Positions 5,584-6,535 of a stretch of 6,535 bases of DNA are shown here, piece by piece. Both the position numbers and the translations under genes were made by a program. The notes beneath the pieces were generated by a model. That model made no database searches, was not told where the DNA came from, and saw only the letters and a list, made by a program, of their open reading frames with translations. This DNA comes from an uncultured Pirellulaceae bacterium (GTDB taxonomy: Bacteria; Planctomycetota; Planctomycetia; Pirellulales; Pirellulaceae): NCBI GenBank assembly GCA_947258905.1, contig CAMYKF010000072.1, positions 1 through 6,535 of the forward strand, written 5' to 3'. Each line of letters starts with the position of its first letter. Position 1 is the stretch's first letter.

Positions 5584-6535
5584 TTATGGAACTTTGACCG
5601 CTCGCGTTACGCGACCGAAATGATCAACCAGGATCATGTCGCCGGGGGAGATTGATCGTACGGAAGGCGCAAACACGTGATTAATCTGATTGGCTCGCGT
5701 CGATGAGGTTACCTTCGCCAGCAACCTCCCGTTGGCAACCGACCACTCACCTGACGAAATAGGAGTCGGTACAAAAACGGTTTGGAAATTTTGCACGCTC
5801 TGAAAATAACGGTAGGTTTGAAATTTACCGTTGGCCCCAAAAATGATGTCGATCGACCCTTCCTGATCATTAATACGCCATTTGCCCAAAGCCAGATTGT
5901 GCACGTCGGTATCAGTCAGTACCGGTTTGCCGACCAACGAGTTCGTCGCCGGTGCGGAGCTCCTGACCGGCGGCTGGATAACGCTTGTACTCGAAGCCGT
6001 GGTCGTTACCGGCGGCGCCACTTCCGCGGGAGCGGCTGGCTTGCTGGTAACGGGGACCATGTTCGACGCCGCCTGGCGTGGCGGAGGGGCCGGCAAATTG
6101 ACGTTATAGCCAGGCACCTGGCGATTCTCTCCATCTTCAAATCTCTCCAGCACCATGAGCGTCTGGTGAGATCCGGCGGCCGCTGAAAACTCATTGACCT
6201 GCTGAGACGTGTTTCTGGAAAAACAAACCACCCACTTCCCCTGGTCAAACTTGTAAATCCCGGCCCCGGTTGTTGTATCCAGCTGGAAAATCGCAATTTT
6301 TTTCGGGTAGGAAGTAGGGTCGATTCGAAAGCTGCGTGTTTCCTTGCGTCCATCCATTGGCGACTTGAACAAGATTGTCATGTCAACAATCTCGAGGATG
6401 CCGCCGCCCGGCAGAACGTACTTCATTTGCTCCTCGGTGACGGCGCGACCGTCTTCCACGAGTTCAATGACTCGCCAATTGCCACTGAGCTGTTTCAATT
6501 CGTGTTCGATGGCGTCTTCCTGGGCCAGTGCATTC
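5584..6535 (-). CDS. Secreted two-domain protein, TIGR03067-like, 5' end off the window
   Basis: Protein of unknown function, at least 316 aa. The TTG at 6496-6498 is unlikely to be the start: the frame continues to the right edge and upstream residues read NALAQEDAIEHELKQLSGNW. ALA followed by QE looks like the end of a signal peptide with a type I cleavage site, so the true start is beyond 6535 and the product is exported. Counting from the TTG, residues 1-120 resemble the TIGR03067 domain common in planctomycetes (LSGNWRVIELVEDG, GIYKFDQGKWVVCFS, LMVLERF), a lipocalin-like beta fold by family knowledge. Residues about 121-195 are a Pro/Ala/Thr/Ser-rich linker. Residues about 200-304 form a second beta-rich domain (LGKWRINDQEGSIDIIF, GEWSVANGRLLAKVTSST, ILVDHFGRVTRA). 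A terminator follows the stop by 30 nt. No catalytic motif is visible. Confidence 0.82.
   Translation of the reverse strand, partial: NALAQEDAIEHELKQLSGNWRVIELVEDGRAVTEEQMKYVLPGGGILEIVDMTILFKSPMDGRKETRSFRIDPTSYPKKIAIFQLDTTTGAGIYKFDQGKWVVCFSRNTSQQVNEFSAAAGSHQTLMVLERFEDGENRQVPGYNVNLPAPPPRQAASNMVPVTSKPAAPAEVAPPVTTTASSTSVIQPPVRSSAPATNSLVGKPVLTDTDVHNLALGKWRINDQEGSIDIIFGANGKFQTYRYFQSVQNFQTVFVPTPISSGEWSVANGRLLAKVTSSTRANQINHVFAPSVRSISPGDMILVDHFGRVTRAVKVP

Noticed and set aside
4673..5623. 316-codon open frame on the + strand opposite pfkA
   Set aside because: It is antisense to a well-supported Pfk gene, shows no recognisable domain, and its C-terminal part is translated from the 20-bp repeats.

Overview
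The window most likely comes from a bacterium of the phylum Planctomycetota, probably near the Pirellula/Rhodopirellula group. The evidence is a secreted protein resembling the planctomycete-rich TIGR03067 family, a sulfatase-activating formylglycine-generating enzyme (FGE) homologue with a lipoprotein signal, an unusual SpoVG carrying a zinc ribbon, moderately high GC, and wide intergenic spaces with short tandem repeats. This assignment comes from protein character only, with no database search.

Layout from left to right: (1) the 3' part of an FGE-like lipoprotein gene on the + strand, whose start lies off the left edge. (2) A short convergent gap holding a long, nearly perfect 20-bp inverted repeat. 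(3) A DUF368 membrane protein on the - strand, from the family now linked to undecaprenyl-phosphate recycling. (4) A 293-bp divergent gap with an exact tandem pair of 15-bp dyad-symmetric units and a good sigma70-type promoter facing right. (5) ispE followed 40 bp later by spoVG on the + strand, probably one operon. (6) A convergent gap with an array of 7-bp repeats that runs into the stop codon of the next gene. (7) A 6-phosphofructokinase gene on the - strand. (8) A 272-bp gap with a 20-bp tandem repeat array and a clear rho-independent terminator. (9) A secreted two-domain TIGR03067-like protein on the - strand, whose start lies off the right edge.

Functionally this is mostly housekeeping: isoprenoid precursor synthesis (IspE), probable recycling of the isoprenoid lipid carrier (DUF368), a nucleic-acid-binding regulator (SpoVG), glycolysis (Pfk), and two exported proteins. 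The isoprenoid enzyme and the putative carrier-lipid transporter are transcribed away from each other across a shared regulatory gap, which suggests a functional link, although this is inference. No phage, transposase, CRISPR array, tRNA or rRNA was seen. I found no clear new multi-gene system. The points most worth a second look are the zinc-ribbon SpoVG, the exported FGE with intact copper cysteines, the tandem dyad between the divergent genes, the Asp-to-Glu change in the Pfk ATP/Mg loop, and the two tandem repeat arrays on either side of pfkA.
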